Assembly (NCBI GenBank): GCA_046590705.1
Contig: JBKJUK010000199.1
Location: forward strand, 1-10,228
DNA length: 10,228 nt
Direction: 5' to 3'
Source: JBKJUK01 sp046590705
GTDB taxonomy: Bacteria > Acidobacteriota > Thermoanaerobaculia > Gp7-AA8
Shown: positions 1-5,029 of the stretch, piece after piece
Layout: each line of letters begins with the position of its first letter
Numbering within the stretch: the stretch's first letter is position 1
Notes under the pieces: generated by a model
Seen by the model: the letters and a program-made list of their open reading frames with translations, nothing else
Database searches by the model: none
What the model was told of the DNA's origin: nothing
Translations under genes and position numbers: made by a program

Positions 1-70
1 CCCTTTCTGTTCTGCCTTCATCAGCATTTCTACGATACTATGCACATACGAACGGGAGGGTACCGGTTCG
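1..70 (+). promoter_or_regulatory. zapA upstream region with a strong ribosome binding site
   Basis: This is the upstream region of zapA. A purine-rich Shine-Dalgarno stretch, GGGAGGG, lies at 54-60, ten bases before the GTG start at 71, which supports that start. The stretch at 31-40 (TACGATACTA) could contain a -10 element, but no convincing -35 is visible. Bases 10-25 match 15 of 16 positions of a heptad tract at 4146-4161, so the first ~25 bases are probably the tail of an intergenic repeat. Confidence 0.5.
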
Positions 71-379
71 GTGAAAACGAACTTGCAACCAGCTACGGTC
101 GAAATTTATGGACAGGTTTATAACGTTCGCGGGGAAGGAGACCCAGCGTATCTAGCGGAGCTTGCGCGACTTGTCGATTCCAGAATGCGAGAGGTAGCGT
201 CGCAGGTATCGACGGTTGACACGGCCAAGATAGCGATTCTCGCCGCACTCAATATTGCAGACGAGTTGTCCCGGTATCGGGAACGTCATGAGTCGGCGGC
301 CGGTTTATGGATGGAAAAGACAGAAGAGCTGCTCATCAAACTCGGAGATTCACTTACCGAATCAAATGATCAGCGTTAG
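71..379 (+). CDS. zapA: Cell division protein ZapA
   Basis: The product is a 102-residue ZapA-family protein. In the family, ZapA binds FtsZ in the cytoplasm and promotes bundling of protofilaments at the division ring. The N-terminal half has the usual form: a beta strand beginning VEIYGQVYNVRGEGD (about residues 10-24) and then the AYLAELARLVDSRMRE helix. Next come the TAKIAILAALNIADEL helix and a charged coiled-coil tail, as in family members of about 100 residues. The GTG start at 71 is supported by GGGAGGG at 54-60. The gene is followed at once by 6S RNA, matching the zapA-ssrS linkage known from proteobacteria, and then by rny on the same strand. The family call is secure; the role in this organism is inferred from homology. 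Confidence 0.9.
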   Translation: MKTNLQPATVEIYGQVYNVRGEGDPAYLAELARLVDSRMREVASQVSTVDTAKIAILAALNIADELSRYRERHESAAGLWMEKTEELLIKLGDSLTESNDQR

Positions 380-382
380 TGT
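354..382 (+). promoter_or_regulatory. Possible 6S RNA promoter overlapping the zapA stop
   Basis: TAGTGT at 377-382 fits a TANNNT -10 element and lies eight bases before the first paired base of the 6S RNA (391). A weak -35, TTACCG at 354-359, sits 17 bases upstream. If real, 6S RNA would have its own start inside the end of zapA. The alternative is processing from a zapA transcript. The match is weak. Confidence 0.28.
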
Positions 383-390
383 TAGCGTCA

Positions 391-595
391 TCGGAGTATC
401 CCTGCAGGGTTCGTGATGGGATACAACTATTGAACCGATTCTCTAGTTGCGGGTGTTCGAGTCCTGGGGCCGGTGCAGGCCTTCGCTCTTTCGGGAGCCA
501 TCAAGGTAGCCAAAAGCCTCAGGCAGAGCGCCCACCTGTTTTTTAAGACGGGTTCAATTAGAGCTACTTCACACGGCTCAGGTGGGGTACTCCGA
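391..595 (+). ncRNA. ssrS: 6S RNA (RNA polymerase-binding regulator)
   Basis: This 205-base stretch has the layout of 6S RNA, which mimics an open promoter and sequesters the housekeeping RNA polymerase. A 12-bp closing stem pairs 391-402 with 584-595, with only one G-U pair. A second 8-bp stem pairs 429-436 (ATTGAACC) with 551-558 (GGTTCAAT). Further in, 451-455 pairs with 529-533 and 463-470 with 516-523, leaving a large internal bubble and a terminal hairpin region. The sequence also resembles Escherichia coli 6S RNA at matching places: a GTTCG near the 5' end, GANCCGAT after the first stem, GGGTTCAA on the 3' side and CTCCGA near the end. A run of five T follows at 596-600. Its position directly after zapA is the classical one. 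I judged the family from remembered sequence and hand-drawn pairing, not from a covariance model. Confidence 0.9.
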
Positions 596-600
596 TTTTT
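596..600 (+). terminator. T-run after 6S RNA, possible 3' end or terminator
   Basis: Five T residues follow the 6S closing stem directly. The stem plus U-run could act as a terminator or mark the mature 3' end. The 12-bp arms lie about 180 bases apart, so this is not a classical compact terminator. Some read-through into rny is likely, because only 40 bases remain before its start. Confidence 0.3.
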
Positions 601-628
601 CCATCCGCGCAAAAGCTTCCTCGCGATC

Positions 629-636
629 GGGAGGAG
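629..636 (+). promoter_or_regulatory. rny ribosome binding site that fixes the TTG start
   Basis: GGGAGGAG ends four bases before the TTG at 641, with the GGAGG core six bases away. It decides between this start and the long upstream extension of the same frame through the 6S RNA. Confidence 0.8.
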
Positions 637-640
637 CAAA

Positions 641-2203
641 TTGAACGCGGAACTGATCATCACAGTCGTCGTCGCCATCGTGGCGATCGCCGCCGTCTTC
701 TGGGCACTGAGCTACAGAAAGACGGCACAGTTACTCACCGAGGAAGCACGCCGGGACGCGCAGCGGATCATCGCTGACGCGCAGAAGTCGGCTGACTCTC
801 AGGCGAAGGAAGCCGTGCTCGAAGCAAAAGAGCGGGCCCTTCAGGCTTCGACCGACTTCGAGAAAGAGGCTCGCGAACGCCGCGAGGAGTTGAAGGTCAG
901 CGAGCGGCGTCTCCAGCAGAAAGAAGAGAACGTCGACAAGAAGCTCCAGCAGCTCGAGAAGCGCGAGCAGGAAGTTGAGAAGCGTGACCGCGGAATTGGT
1001 GATCGGGAGACGCAGCTCAATACGCGCGAGATGGAACTCACCGGTCTCATCGAAGAGCAGCGCCACAAGCTAGAGCAGGTGGCCGGTCTCACCGTCGATC
1101 AGGCCAAGGCTCAGCTCATCCAGGGCATCGAGCATGAGGCGAAACTCGAAGCCGCTCAGATGATGAAGCGCATCGAAACCGAAGCAACCGAACTCGGACA
1201 CATCAAGGCCCAGAAGATCATCGGCATGGCCATTCAGCGCATGGCCTCGGACTACGTCGCCGAGAACACGGTTTCTGTGGTGGATCTGCCTTCCGAGGAC
1301 ATGAAGGGACGCATCATCGGTCGCGAAGGACGCAACATTCGCGCGCTCGAACTCGCCACCGGCGTCGATCTGATCGTCGACGATACGCCCGAGGCAGTCA
1401 TTCTCTCCGGCTTCGATCCGATTCGTCGCGAGGTTGCCAAGATCTCTCTCGAGCGACTCATGGCTGACGGCCGCATTCATCCGGCTCGTATCGAGGAAGT
1501 CGTCGAGAAGGTCCGCATCGAACTCGAAGAGAAGCTCTTCGAAGAAGGAGAAGCTGCTGCCTTCTCCATTGGAATCACCGACATTCATCCAGAGGTGCTG
1601 AAGCTCCTTGGACGGCTCCGCTACAGAACTTCGTACGGGCAGAATGTGCTGATGCATTCACTCGAGGTTGCACAGCTGGCTGCTCTGATGGCCGTCGAAC
1701 TGGGCGTGAATTCTGAGATCGCCAAGCGCGGTGGACTGCTGCACGACATCGGAAAAGCGATCGACCGCGAGATGGAAGGAACGCATCTCGAACTCGGCCG
1801 GCAGGTGCTGGAGAAGTATGGCGAGCGACGCGAGATCATTCACGCCATGGAATGCCATCACGGCGACTACGATCCGACCACGGTCGAAGCAGTCCTGGTC
1901 AACGCCGCCGACGCGCTGTCCGCCGCAAGACCAGGTGCGCGCCGCGAGATCCTGGAGAACTATGTACATCGTCTCGAGAGACTCGAAGCGATCGCCGATA
2001 ACTTCGAAGGCGTCACGAAAGCGTTCGCCATTCAGGCCGGACGCGAACTTCGCATCATCGTGAACGCTGAGAAGCTGAGTGACGAGCAGTCGATCTGGCT
2101 CTCCAAAGACGTAGCGCGCCGCATCGAATCAGAACTGCAGTATCCCGGACAGATCAAAGTCACCGTGATCCGGGAAACAAGAGCAGTCGACTTCGCGAAG
2201 TGA
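641..2203 (+). CDS. rny: Ribonuclease Y
   Basis: RNase Y is a membrane-anchored endoribonuclease that starts mRNA decay. From the TTG at 641 the protein has 520 residues, the usual length. The order is a membrane helix (about residues 3-23), a long charged coiled coil (about 28-190), a KH RNA-binding domain with GXXG at 227-230 (GREG in GRIIGREGRNIRALE), and an HD domain. The HD pair falls at H368-D369, the numbering I recall for the catalytic pair of Bacillus subtilis RNase Y, which supports this start. GGGAGGAG at 629-636 is the ribosome binding site. The same frame stays open upstream to 473, but that extension runs through the 6S RNA and lacks any RNase Y resemblance, so it is rejected. 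The gene sits between 6S RNA and a ymdB-like gene on the same strand; an rny-ymdB pair is common in many bacteria. Confidence 0.96.
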   Translation: MNAELIITVVVAIVAIAAVFWALSYRKTAQLLTEEARRDAQRIIADAQKSADSQAKEAVLEAKERALQASTDFEKEARERREELKVSERRLQQKEENVDKKLQQLEKREQEVEKRDRGIGDRETQLNTREMELTGLIEEQRHKLEQVAGLTVDQAKAQLIQGIEHEAKLEAAQMMKRIETEATELGHIKAQKIIGMAIQRMASDYVAENTVSVVDLPSEDMKGRIIGREGRNIRALELATGVDLIVDDTPEAVILSGFDPIRREVAKISLERLMADGRIHPARIEEVVEKVRIELEEKLFEEGEAAAFSIGITDIHPEVLKLLGRLRYRTSYGQNVLMHSLEVAQLAALMAVELGVNSEIAKRGGLLHDIGKAIDREMEGTHLELGRQVLEKYGERREIIHAMECHHGDYDPTTVEAVLVNAADALSAARPGARREILENYVHRLERLEAIADNFEGVTKAFAIQAGRELRIIVNAEKLSDEQSIWLSKDVARRIESELQYPGQIKVTVIRETRAVDFAK

Positions 2204-2207
2204 CAGC

Positions 2208-2318
2208 GAATGAAGAATGCTGAACCGAATGGAGAATGCCGAATGTTGAATGGAGAATGTTCAAAAGGCATTCTGCACTCGCATCCTTCATTCTGCATTC
2301 TCCATTCTCCATTCGTTC
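2208..2318. repeat. Inverted array of GAATGNN heptads between rny and ymdB
   Basis: On the left arm, GAATGNN units start at 2208, 2215, 2227, 2234, 2241, 2248 and 2255. They keep a strict 7-base period except for a 5-base GAACC insert at 2222-2226. The right arm (about 2269-2318) carries the complementary ATTCTNN units. A perfect 13-bp inverted repeat pairs 2226-2238 with 2303-2315, and a 12-base direct repeat lies at 2227-2238 and 2248-2259, exactly three heptads apart. The array starts four bases after the rny stop. It could fold into an imperfect hairpin in RNA. No coding function is supported. Confidence 0.8.
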
Positions 2319-2323
2319 TTTCC

Positions 2324-2371
2324 TACTGGTTACTGGCTACTGAACTACTGCCTACTTTTATGGCTACTCAT
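2324..2371 (+). repeat. TACTGNN heptad tract up to the ymdB start
   Basis: TACTGGT, TACTGGC, TACTGAA, TACTGCC and TACTTTT begin at 2324, 2331, 2338, 2346 and 2353, a 7-base period with one extra base. A last TACTCAT begins at 2365. The tract ends two bases before the ATG of the next gene and leaves no visible Shine-Dalgarno sequence. It follows a different heptad array directly. Confidence 0.7.
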
Positions 2372-2373
2372 AA

Positions 2374-3162
2374 ATGAAACTACTCTACATAGGCGACATC
2401 GTTGGCGAACCGGGACGGAAAGCTCTGCATCAGGGCCTTCCTGCGGTGATCGCGCGGGAGTCGATCGACTTCGTGGCAGTGAACATCGAAAACTCTGCCG
2501 GTGGATTCGGTGTCACCGACAGCATCATGACCGAGCTCATGAAGCTGCCGATCGATGTCTTCACATCCGGAAACCACATCTGGGACAAAAAGGAATTCGT
2601 CGAGCATCTCGATCGCTACGACAACATCGTCCGCCCGGCCAACTACCCGGCCGGAAATCCTGGAGTCGGCAAGGTCATTCGCAAATCGAAGGGTGGGGTC
2701 ACCGTGGCCGTAGTGCAGCTGATGGGGCAGGTCTTCATGCCTCCATGCGACAACCCCTTTCATGTCGTAGAGAAAGAGCTCGCGCAGATTGGCGAGCAGA
2801 CCAGAGTCATCTTCGTCGACATTCATTGTGAGGCCACTTCCGAGAAGCAGGCCATGGGGCGGCATCTCGACGGCCGCGCCTCCGCAGTGTTAGGCACACA
2901 CACGCATGTTCCCACCGCTGATGAACGGATCCTGCCAGGCGGCACAGCGTTTCAGACTGATGTCGGAATGAGCGGGGCCTACGACTCCATCATCGGATTC
3001 CGCCATGAAGAGATCGTGCAGAAGTTCATCTACAACACGCCGCGCAAGATGGAAGTCGCGAAACTCGACGTCCGCCTCTGCGGGGCCATCGTCGACATCG
3101 ACGAGGACACGGGCCGGGCCCGCTCCATCGAGAGACTGATGGAGAAGCTGGAACTCAAATAG
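2374..3162 (+). CDS. ymdB: YmdB-family metallophosphoesterase (2',3'-cyclic nucleotide phosphodiesterase)
   Basis: The 262-residue product matches the YmdB/TIGR00282 family, whose Bacillus subtilis member hydrolyses 2',3'-cyclic nucleotides and affects motility and biofilm choice. The metal-binding set is complete and correctly spaced: D8 in GDIVGEPGR, E39-N40 in NIENSAGGFG, N67-H68 in SGNHIWDK, H151 in DIHCEATSEK, and H176 and H178 in GTHTHVPTAD. The C-terminus (MSGAYDSIIGF) is also typical. There is no signal peptide, so the protein should be cytoplasmic. The ATG is fixed by the conserved MKLLYIGD start, although no ribosome binding site is visible and repeat DNA precedes it. It lies 170 bases after rny. 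RNase Y cuts mRNA and this enzyme may act on cyclic-phosphate products, but that link is an inference. Confidence 0.93.
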   Translation: MKLLYIGDIVGEPGRKALHQGLPAVIARESIDFVAVNIENSAGGFGVTDSIMTELMKLPIDVFTSGNHIWDKKEFVEHLDRYDNIVRPANYPAGNPGVGKVIRKSKGGVTVAVVQLMGQVFMPPCDNPFHVVEKELAQIGEQTRVIFVDIHCEATSEKQAMGRHLDGRASAVLGTHTHVPTADERILPGGTAFQTDVGMSGAYDSIIGFRHEEIVQKFIYNTPRKMEVAKLDVRLCGAIVDIDEDTGRARSIERLMEKLELK

Positions 3163-3163
3163 A

Positions 3164-3787
3164 GTGGCAGCTACGCAGCCGCCCTTGAAAGAGTCGCTGG
3201 CCATCCTTGGTCTGGGGACCCTCGACTCCAACCGGTTTCATGCATTGCATTCGAGATTCGCGTCGATTCAGCAGGTCGAATTGCCCTTGAATCCCGACAG
3301 TGAACTCAGCGCGCACGCATCCGAGCTCAATCGAGCCGTCGATGCCTTCGACGCGCAATGGGTGCTGCTTCTTCGTCCGCGGGATGAGGTAAGCGAAGCT
3401 CTGGCGAACGAGATTGCGGCCGCTGCGATTCATGAGCCACGCGCATGGGGTTTCAAGATGCGAACGGAGATCTGGTACGCAGGTTCAAAGCTTCAACTCC
3501 GATCCGATCGAGCAGAGAGCGAAGTGCGTCTCTTCCACCGCCGCCGGGCCAGATTCGTGGCGGGACGGGAAATGAAAGTGCCAGGATCCGTGGTGCGGAT
3601 GCAGGCGCCGCTGGTCTCGCGGAGCTTCGGAAGCACAGCCGAGCATCGTGAACACCTGGCCGCAAAGTTCGAGGAGCGTTCATTCCCGGCCGCCTGCCTG
3701 ACATTCGCCAGCAGCACAGCGCAAACCTGGCGAGGCGGGATGAACGCGCTCTACTATCTATGGATCGAGGCGCAGTTTCTGACTTAA
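3164..3787 (+). CDS. Small family 2 glycosyltransferase-like protein, possibly inactive
   Basis: I do not recognise a named family with certainty. The 207-residue product starts with GTG one base after the ymdB stop, so it is probably translationally coupled. From about residue 55 it follows the second half of WaaE-type family 2 glycosyltransferases: a conserved N56, then WVLLLRPRDE (66-75) where those enzymes have WVL.LDADE, a middle with WGFKMRTEIWYAG, then EVRLFHRRRARFVAG where they have RLFRR, and late H and K positions. The N-terminal nucleotide-binding part is reduced to about 50 residues without the usual NE and DSGSTD motifs. The first Asp of DxD appears replaced by Pro72. It may therefore be a degenerate enzyme or one with another role. 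There is no signal peptide or membrane segment. TTG at 3183 is an alternative start. Confidence 0.5.
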   Translation: MAATQPPLKESLAILGLGTLDSNRFHALHSRFASIQQVELPLNPDSELSAHASELNRAVDAFDAQWVLLLRPRDEVSEALANEIAAAAIHEPRAWGFKMRTEIWYAGSKLQLRSDRAESEVRLFHRRRARFVAGREMKVPGSVVRMQAPLVSRSFGSTAEHREHLAAKFEERSFPAACLTFASSTAQTWRGGMNALYYLWIEAQFLT

Positions 3788-3837
3788 ACAAGTGTCGCCA
3801 AACTCCAGATTGAAGACTCTCGAGAATGCACCGCAAC

Positions 3838-3864
3838 TGTGTGGCACAGGCAATCCTGCCTGTG
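3838..3864. repeat. REP-like palindrome, copy A
   Basis: The core CACAGGCAATCCTGCCTGTG (3845-3864) is an 8-bp perfect stem with a 4-base loop, preceded by TGTGTGG. All 27 bases are identical to copy C at 7201-7227. Its place downstream of a gene, between convergent genes, resembles REP/BIME-type elements. No transposase is in the window. Confidence 0.85.
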
Positions 3865-3933
3865 GCGCCATGCCTGAAATTCAAAGCCACATCGCTGTTC
3901 CGCGCCAGCGAGCGTAGTCCGATCAACCGCGTC

Positions 3934-4008
3934 GGCGCGGACCGGAGATTCCTCTTCGCACTCACTACTGCGCGGGGTCAGTCGACTACGCGGCTCATCG
4001 GAATGACG
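3934..4008. repeat. Composite repeat module, copy 1
   Basis: A 27-base left part (3934-3960, including GGAGATTCCTCTTCGC) and a 15-base right part (CTCATCGGAATGACG, 3994-4008) are both identical to parts at 7350-7376 and 7412-7426. The 33-base interior differs between copies. ATTCC in the left part and GGAAT in the right part are inverted, so the module may fold into a long hairpin with a variable loop. Confidence 0.75.
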
Positions 4009-4051
4009 TGCCTTCGTTTCGTTCTTCCAGATCGGATCGATCAGCGCTGAA

Positions 4052-4079
4052 GTGTGGAGCACAGGCAATCCTGCCTGTG
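4052..4079. repeat. REP-like palindrome, copy B
   Basis: The same 20-base core lies at 4060-4079, with flank GTGTGGAG in place of TGTGTGG. It stands 44 bases to the right of composite module copy 1, so the palindrome brackets the module on both sides here. Confidence 0.8.
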
Positions 4080-4130
4080 ACGCGGTAATCTCGAGTCGAC
4101 AGACGACTTTGATTCTTTTCTTACTTCAAC

Positions 4131-4160
4131 GTGCTGCGTTCTGAGTTCTGCGTTCATCAG
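4131..4160. repeat. GTTCTGN heptad tract
   Basis: GTGCTGC, GTTCTGA, GTTCTGC and GTTCATC start at 4131, 4138, 4145 and 4152 with an exact 7-base period. Bases 4146-4161 match window positions 10-25 at 15 of 16 bases. The tract lies between the palindromes and the end of the AraC-type gene. Confidence 0.6.
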
Positions 4161-4178
4161 CCCCCAAAACCCCGGCCC

Positions 4179-4547
4179 CTAACTCTGCAACGCCCAGCGG
4201 CTCTTCGACATATGCCGCAGGCTTCCTGCCGATCGGAACTGACGCGGTGACATACCAAAGCGTTGACGGAACTGCAGACGAAAGTAGTTTTCGGAGTCAA
4301 AGCCGCAGACTCGGGAGACGTGGGATACACGAATACGACCTTCACGCTTGAGCAGGCGCGCAGCTTTCTCGAGCCGCTTATGTTTGAGAAAGCCACTAAG
4401 CATGCGACCGGTGATGCGCCGGAATTTGCCGGAGACGTACTGCCGGGTGAAGCCGACTTCTCTCGAAACAGCCTCGACCGTGAGGACCTCGTCATTCTTT
4501 AACCGTCGCTTGACCGCTTTCAGGAGCTCCCGCAGAAGTCCGTCCAT
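4179..4547 (-). CDS. Stand-alone AraC-type DNA-binding regulator
   Basis: From the ATG at 4547 the product has 122 residues and is little more than an AraC/XylS DNA-binding domain. The first helix-turn-helix is around LTVEAVSREVGFTRQYVSGKF and the second around VSHVSRVCGFDSENYFRLQF. It closes with the family signature RFGMSPRQFR. No ligand-binding or receiver domain is attached, so in size it recalls MarA/SoxS-like proteins, whose control is by amount rather than by ligand. The start is supported by GAGGTGG at 4553-4559, five bases upstream. The same frame stays open to 4835, but that part lies antisense to the nucleotide pyrophosphohydrolase gene and has no family resemblance. It follows that gene by 106 bases on the same strand. 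Its targets cannot be told from the window. Confidence 0.8.
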   Translation of the reverse strand: MDGLLRELLKAVKRRLKNDEVLTVEAVSREVGFTRQYVSGKFRRITGRMLSGFLKHKRLEKAARLLKREGRIRVSHVSRVCGFDSENYFRLQFRQRFGMSPRQFRSAGSLRHMSKSRWALQS

Positions 4548-4552
4548 GGATA

Positions 4553-4560
4553 CCACCTCG
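4553..4560 (-). promoter_or_regulatory. Ribosome binding site of the AraC-type gene
   Basis: Read on -, CGAGGTGG ends five bases before the ATG at 4547. It supports this short form over the longer open frame reaching 4835. Confidence 0.65.
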
Positions 4561-4653
4561 TTCCTTCTTCTTATGCCCCTCCATCGAATAGGGCAAGAAG
4601 AATCTCGGGCCAACACTAACCAACCCGCACTAATGGAAAGTACGAGCTCGACT

Positions 4654-4971
4654 CTATGACGCAGAATCCCAGCGGCCGGCATCCCGCGTCCGGTACTTCT
4701 CGAGCATCTTCGCGAACGCGTCATCGAGGTCGATCTCCAGCGAGTTCGCCAGAGCGACCACCACGAACAGAATATCGGCCATCTCCTCAGAGATCGCACC
4801 CTCACGCTCGGTACTTTTCTTGGGCTTCTCCCCATAGTGATGATTCAGCTCCCTGGCCAGCTCCCCAACCTCCTCGGTCAGGCGCGCCAGCATGGAGAGC
4901 GGTTTCCAGTAACCGGCCTGTCCTTCCCTGATCCAGAGGTCAACCTGCTGCTGCGCGTCCTTGAGACTCAT
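4654..4971 (-). CDS. YpjD/MazG-like nucleotide pyrophosphohydrolase
   Basis: The 105-residue product belongs to the small all-alpha MazG-like group, which hydrolyses (d)NTPs to monophosphate and pyrophosphate for pool cleaning. The metal-binding pattern is complete: E33, E34 and E37 in LTEEVGELAREL, then E63 and D66 in SEEMADILF. The stretch NHHYGEKPKKST and the end KYRTRDAGRW strongly recall Bacillus subtilis YpjD, judged from memory. The start at 4971 (MSLKDAQQQ) is chosen because AGGGAG at 4979-4984 lies seven bases upstream; ATG at 4977 would leave only one base. The frame remains open further upstream, to 5133, but would overlap the divergent lytic transglycosylase gene. It is probably cytoplasmic and may share a transcript with the AraC-type gene downstream. 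Confidence 0.9.
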   Translation of the reverse strand: MSLKDAQQQVDLWIREGQAGYWKPLSMLARLTEEVGELARELNHHYGEKPKKSTEREGAISEEMADILFVVVALANSLEIDLDDAFAKMLEKYRTRDAGRWDSAS

Positions 4972-4978
4972 GAACATT

Positions 4979-4984
4979 CTCCCT
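4979..4984 (-). promoter_or_regulatory. Ribosome binding site of the MazG-like gene
   Basis: AGGGAG read on - is seven bases from the ATG at 4971 and one base from the in-frame ATG at 4977, favouring the former start. Confidence 0.6.
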
Positions 4985-4989
4985 GTGCG

Positions 4990-5019
4990 TTGGCTGTTCG
5001 CGTCGCAATCCGTTACCAT
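4990..5019 (+). promoter_or_regulatory. Possible promoter of the lytic transglycosylase gene
   Basis: TTGGCT (4990-4995) and TACCAT (5014-5019) are spaced by 18 bases and match the -35/-10 consensus only partly. Transcription would start within a few bases of the ATG at 5030, giving a very short leader or none. It lies in the 58-base gap between divergent genes. Confidence 0.3.
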
Positions 5020-5029
5020 CAGGCAGGTC

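Larger units (their letters stand above)
3788..4178. other. Convergent intergenic region filled with repeats
   Basis: This 391-base gap separates the ends of two convergent genes. It holds two copies of a short palindrome (3838-3864 and 4052-4079), a composite repeat module (3934-4008) and a heptad tract (4131-4160). Several open frames cross it on both strands, but they are made of repeat sequence and none resembles a protein. No compact hairpin plus T-run is visible for either gene. Confidence 0.6.

Noticed and set aside
451..467. A tRNA T-arm-like string (GGGTGTTCGAGTCCTGG)
   Set aside because: No acceptor stem, anticodon arm or CCA lies at the right distances, and the bases take part in the 6S RNA fold.
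473..640. An N-terminal extension of RNase Y from 473
   Set aside because: It crosses the 6S RNA, has no family resemblance and would shift the HD pair away from the usual 368-369 numbering. A strong ribosome binding site precedes the TTG at 641.
2208..2371. A CRISPR-like array in the rny-ymdB spacer
   Set aside because: Units are 7 bases with no unique spacers of 25-40 bases, and no cas gene is present.
3453..4068. Minus-strand open frames over the convergent spacer, with a peptide of the kind KRNLRSAP that recurs at about 6977-7405
   Set aside because: The shared peptide is only the antisense translation of the composite repeat module. The frames overlap a real gene end and have no protein family features.
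4548..4835. N-terminal extension of the AraC-type protein to 4835
   Set aside because: The extra 96 residues are rich in R, S and W and overlap the MazG-like gene. GAGGTGG precedes the shorter start.
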